A DNA stretch of 36,937 bases from Roseburia sp. AM59-24XD (GTDB taxonomy: Bacteria; Bacillota; Clostridia; Lachnospirales; Lachnospiraceae). Position 1 is the first letter of the stretch; every line of letters begins with the position of its first letter. A program made the position numbers and the translations under genes. Below the pieces are notes generated by a model, which did no database searches, was not told the DNA's origin, and saw only the letters and a program-made list of their open reading frames with translations. The stretch spans positions 1 through 36,937 of the forward strand of contig NZ_QUET01000030.1 in the NCBI RefSeq assembly GCF_003478445.1, read 5' to 3'. Shown here in pieces: positions 36,079 to 36,937 of this stretch.

Positions 36079-36160
36079 ATTCTTTTATAACTTTTTATTT
36101 GTTTTATAACCTTTTATAACTTTTATTCTATTTTATAACCTTTTATAACTTTTTGCAAGC
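36079..36160. repeat. AT-rich direct repeats of TTTTATAAC
   Basis: The 9-mer TTTTATAAC recurs five times within about 80 bp, in pairs spaced roughly 30 bp apart. No function can be assigned; it does not match DnaA boxes. Confidence 0.7.
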
Positions 36161-36207
36161 GTTGGATCTTTATATTGAAGGCAACCAATTAACCGATCGA
36201 AATCTGC

Positions 36208-36268
36208 TGTCAGACTGAAAATAAGCATTTAACATTTTTAAATATGGCTGATGGAATTTAGTCTGACA
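36208..36268. repeat. Inverted repeat TGTCAGACT/AGTCTGACA
   Basis: A perfect 9-bp inverted repeat (36208-36216 and 36260-36268) encloses 43 bases that can pair further (near GCATTTAA/TTAAAT). It lies just upstream of the Rpn-family remnant. Confidence 0.6.
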
Positions 36269-36333
36269 CACCGAATTCCAATAGTCTGTTTTTCGTGCCA
36301 TAAAATCAACAAAATTTCGATAAGCTGGCTTAA

Positions 36334-36462
36334 ACCCAAAATCAACTATTTTTAGACAATGTTCGCAGTATTATGAAATCCCTTAACTTCTCTGCTGAAC
36401 AGGCAATGGATGTACTCCAGATTCCTCAGAACCGTCGAGCTTTTATACTTTCTAATCTGTAA
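36334..36462 (+). pseudogene. Remnant of an Rpn/PD-(D/E)XK transposase-family nuclease, C-terminal end only
   Basis: A 42-codon open stretch after a stop at 36331 reads LFLDNVRSIMKSLNFSAEQ and then AMDVLQIPQNRRAF, ending at the TAA 36460-36462. This matches the typical C-terminal tail of the Rpn (PDDEXK transposase) family, where an N-x-S-x-E-x-A-M-x-x-L-x-I-P motif ends the protein. The nuclease domain is gone. No ribosome site precedes the only ATG (36373). A dead relic beside the repeats. Confidence 0.65.
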
Positions 36463-36470
36463 TATTATTA

Positions 36471-36503
36471 ACTAAGACTTCCCATACCTCAAATTGATGT
36501 ATG
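36471..36503. repeat. Short hairpin repeat, copy 2, interrupted
   Basis: These 33 bases are the exact reverse complement of 497-529. The final arm, present in copy 1 as GGAGTCTTAGT, is missing; after GTATG the sequence passes directly into copy C of the long repeat. Confidence 0.8.
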
Positions 36504-36504
36504 A

Positions 36505-36937
36505 CCATAATATTTCTTATGTCTGGTTATTTAGAAATCATATTATGCCTGCCAATATATCAAAAATCCGTGAGCTATGACAAAAAAATTGTCTTGTCAC
36601 TTACGGATTTCGAAAACTCTAATTGCTTTGCTGCTTTGATTTTCGATAAACGCATCCTGCCGTACTCGCCCCGAGGTGGGAATCAGATGTTTCGAAAGGC
36701 ACTTGCACCCGCCGGTATTTACGCCCCGGATTATGCAAATGATATAGATACTCTATTGAATATCCGGGGCGTTATGTACCGCTGCGTGGTGCAGTGGTAG
36801 CGGGAGCGTGCCGTCCGAAATAGCTGAACCCACCTATGGGGCTCAGTCGTGCGGATGCGTATTTATCAAAGCATTGCAAAGCAAAGATTTTTCGGAAATC
36901 CTACTGATCTGCGTCAATTTTTTAGTCATAGTTCACG
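36505..36937 (-). repeat. Long snap-back repeat, copy C, cut by the window end
   Basis: It starts with CCATAATATTTCTTATG, the same end as copy B. The rest matches the reverse complement of copy A closely. The central stem is ACGCCCCGGAT paired with ATCCGGGGCGT around an AT-rich loop; copy A has a shorter, differently sequenced stem there. About 433 bp are visible; the outer arm is off the window. Confidence 0.9.

Noticed and set aside
36079..36160. Iteron-like replication origin
   Set aside because: No rep gene or DnaA boxes nearby; only AT-rich direct repeats are seen.

Overview
The window looks like a Lachnospiraceae (Firmicutes) chromosome segment, most like the Coprococcus group. This is inferred from gene content and style (GGAGG ribosome sites, HprK, Veg, PopT/DUF368, secreted GH5 and C1 proteins with Lys-rich Ig-like tails), not from any database search.

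Layout. 1-650: an AT-rich left edge with what looks like an rRNA-type promoter firing leftwards out of the window, then a short hairpin repeat. 648-2570: a secreted two-module protein with a Lys-rich tail. 2915-5137: a two-gene metal-homeostasis unit of COG0523 (CobW-like) GTPases, one with a His/Cys-rich metal-binding stretch and one fused to a YcgQ-like domain. 5233-6555: a TrmH-family RNA methyltransferase and a CheX-like protein. 6697-16860: a tightly packed leftward operon, in order of transcription: C39-like secreted protease, uvrC, hprK, an HD-domain protein, pth, mfd, and a SurA/PrsA-like lipoprotein. 16977-19708: FtsH apparently fused to a Cof-type HAD phosphatase, divergent from pyrG (19915-21526). 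21797-23803: popT (DUF368) and an AI-2E family transporter. 24034-31040: a large GH5 cellulase-like protein and a divergent secreted papain-like protease. 31180-34163: a DEDDh exonuclease, veg, a SEC-C protein and a CE2-like esterase. 34265-36937: a repeat-rich region with an orphan AAA ATPase and an Rpn-family remnant.

Two things stand out. First, three copies (28221-28714, 34265-34733 and 36505 to the window end) of a roughly 470-495 bp repeat that is palindromic over its whole length. The central stem changes sequence between copies but keeps pairing, so the fold seems to be what is conserved. I do not recognise this family. Second, six single-base deletions break five otherwise intact genes (pth, ftsH, pyrG twice, the C1 protease, the CE2 esterase). 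Each protein is full length when one base is restored, which points to sequencing or assembly errors more than true decay.

How genes work together: the secreted GH5 enzyme, the two-module protein, the two proteases and the cytoplasmic CE2-like esterase fit a plant-fibre-degrading gut bacterium. The four secreted proteins share basic Ig/Fn3-like C-terminal domains that may hold them at the cell surface. The COG0523 pair probably serves zinc supply. The central operon joins DNA repair (UvrC, Mfd), carbon regulation (HprK) and translation quality control (Pth).
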